Shown: positions 61,234 through 64,000 of the stretch, in pieces | How positions within the stretch are numbered: position 1 is the stretch's first letter | How the letters are laid out: each line of letters starts with the position of its first letter | Assembly: GCF_018137945.1 (NCBI RefSeq) | Contig: NZ_CP073089.1 | Span: 2,294,001-2,358,000 of the forward strand | DNA: 64,000 nt | Reading direction: 5' to 3' | Source: Brevibacterium sp. W7.2 | GTDB taxonomy: Bacteria > Actinomycetota > Actinomycetes > Actinomycetales > Brevibacteriaceae | Translations under genes and position numbers: made by a program | Notes under the pieces: generated by a model | Database searches by the model: none | What the model was told of the DNA's origin: nothing | Seen by the model: only the letters and a program-made list of their open reading frames with translations

Positions 61234-62438
61234 ATGGACGTCATCGTCGTCGGCGCCGGGATCATCGGCCTGGCCACGGCGTGGGAGCTGCACCGGCGCG
61301 GGGCGGCCGTCACCGTCATCGATCCGCACCCGGGCTCGGGTGCCACCGCGGCCGCGGCCGGGATGATCGCCCCTGCCGCCGAGATCGCGTGGGGCCAGAC
61401 TCCGCTGTTTCCGCTCATGCGCGCCTCCGCCGACCTCTACCCCGACTTCACTGCGGCACTGACCCGGGAATCGGGGGCCGACCTCGGGGAGACGGCGACC
61501 GCCACACTCGTCTGCGCCGGTGACCGCGCGGATCTCACGGCCCTGCGCGAACTCAGCACTCTCCAGTCCGCGGCCGGTTCCGACCTCGAACTGCTCACCG
61601 GATCCCGCGCCCGCGACCTCGAACCAGCCCTGGCCCCCGGTGTGTGCGGGGCCGTCCTCATTCCCGGCGATCATGCGATCGATCCCCGGAGGGTGACGCG
61701 CGCGCTGCTCACCGTCCTCGGCGACCGCGTCATCGAGGACCGGGTGACGGGACTGGTCGGCGATGAGGGATCGCCGACCGGTGCTGCCTCGGCCCGGACG
61801 ACCGGAGTCGAGCTCGCCTCGGGGTGTCGGCTGCACGCCGATCAGGTCGTGCTCGCCGCAGGCATGGCCCACAATGCGATCGCCGGCGCTCCCGAGCTGC
61901 CGCTGCGGGCCGTCCACGGCGACGTCATCCGGCTCCGATCGGATCCCGGCGCGCCCCCGCTGCTCACCCGGACGATCCGGGGACTCGTCGCCGGTCGGCC
62001 CGTCTACGTCGTGCCGCGGCCCGATGGGGAGCTCGTCCTCGGGGCGACGTCCCGGGAGGACGGCCAGGCGGGCATCCTCGCCGAGGGCGTCCACCGTCTC
62101 CTCCACGACGCCGAACGCCTCGTGCCCGGGCTCCTCGGATGTGAGATCACCGAGATCACGGCACGGGCCCGGCCCGGCTCGCCCGACGATCTCCCCCTCC
62201 TCGGTCGCACCGACCCCGGTCTCGTCGTCTCCACCGGGTACTTCCGCCACGGGGTGCTCCTCGCACCGTTCGGGGCCCGCCTCGGCGCGGATCTCGTCGT
62301 CGGCGCGGACTCCGCGTGGCTGCCCGTCGGTGCGCGCGAGGCTGTGGCACCGGCACGGTTCGAGTCCGACCACTCGCCATCATCACCGCAGTCACCGGCT
62401 GCACCACTGCTGACAGCGCTGACAGCAAGGAAGGGATC

Positions 62439-62442
<4 letters not shown>
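61234..62442 (+). CDS. thiO: glycine oxidase ThiO
   Basis: 402 residues. FAD motif VIVVGAGIIGLATAWELHRR at the N-terminus; GATAAAAGMIAPAAEIAWGQ is the ThiO flavin loop; VLAAGMAHNAIAG and LGATSREDGQAG match GlyOx/ThiO enzymes, which oxidise glycine to the imine for thiazole synthesis in aerobes. Gene order thiO-S-G-F under the riboswitch confirms it. The start is fixed by the riboswitch SD. Stop overlaps thiS (ATGA). Confidence 0.95.

Positions 62443-64000
<1,558 letters not shown>

Overview
This 64 kb window is G+C-rich bacterial chromosome. Third codon positions are almost all G or C, genes are tightly packed, many neighbours overlap in ATGA or GTGA junctions, and promoters of the TAnnnT type lie very close to start codons. 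Gene content (monomeric isocitrate dehydrogenase, PdxST with a MocR-type PdxR, DtxR-type iron boxes, a DUF222/HNH protein, LPRTG surface proteins, a CtaG_caa3 protein) points to an actinobacterium, most likely Micrococcales and possibly Brevibacterium. The genus is inference only. I see no rRNA, tRNA, phage, IS element or CRISPR.

Layout. 1-7.2 kb: an Old-Yellow-Enzyme start, a DASS carboxylate transporter, a hydrolase, thymidine kinase, monomeric Icd, a LapA-domain protein and a phosphopantetheinyl transferase. 7.5-12.6 kb: vitamin B6 cluster, with pdxR and a small membrane protein facing pdxS-pdxT and a HerA-like ATPase. 12.7-17.8 kb: a lipid kinase, an AlkZ-like winged-helix protein and a large AAA/LuxR regulator. 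17.9-23.5 kb: a six-gene SipW operon for exported surface subunits. 23.8-31.6 kb: esterase, phosphoribosyltransferase, MFS/DUF2087 pair, YchJ, HhH repair protein, DUF222/HNH protein. 32-38 kb: CtaG, two secreted proteins in a lower-GC patch, a flavoprotein and two paralogous lipoproteins. 38-47.5 kb: PIG-L deacetylase, Tpx, DUF368 transporter, small enzymes, an anchored trypsin-like protease, META-domain proteins and DUF808. 47.5-55 kb: siderophore importer (ATPase and two permeases) and its separate binding lipoprotein, both behind DtxR-like boxes, flanking SufE-sulfurtransferase, hydrolase, SRPBCC and NUDIX genes. 55-59.5 kb: amino-acid permease, a two-component system, DedA. 59.4-64 kb: panE-thiE facing a TPP-riboswitch-controlled thiO-thiS-thiG-thiF operon that runs off the right edge.

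The best candidate for a poorly described system is the SipW operon. It combines one dedicated ER-type signal peptidase, three proteins with SipW-type signals, an LPRTG-anchored protein and a large von Willebrand A protein with an adhesin-like head. No sortase is in the window. Two other signals stand out. At least fourteen genes have a -10-like hexamer 6-8 bp before the start codon, as expected for leaderless mRNAs; at thiE/thiO the two opposing -10 elements overlap by five bases. The PdxR homologue carries Thr where the family has its PLP-binding Lys. Degenerate short tandem repeats sit in at least six gene-free gaps.
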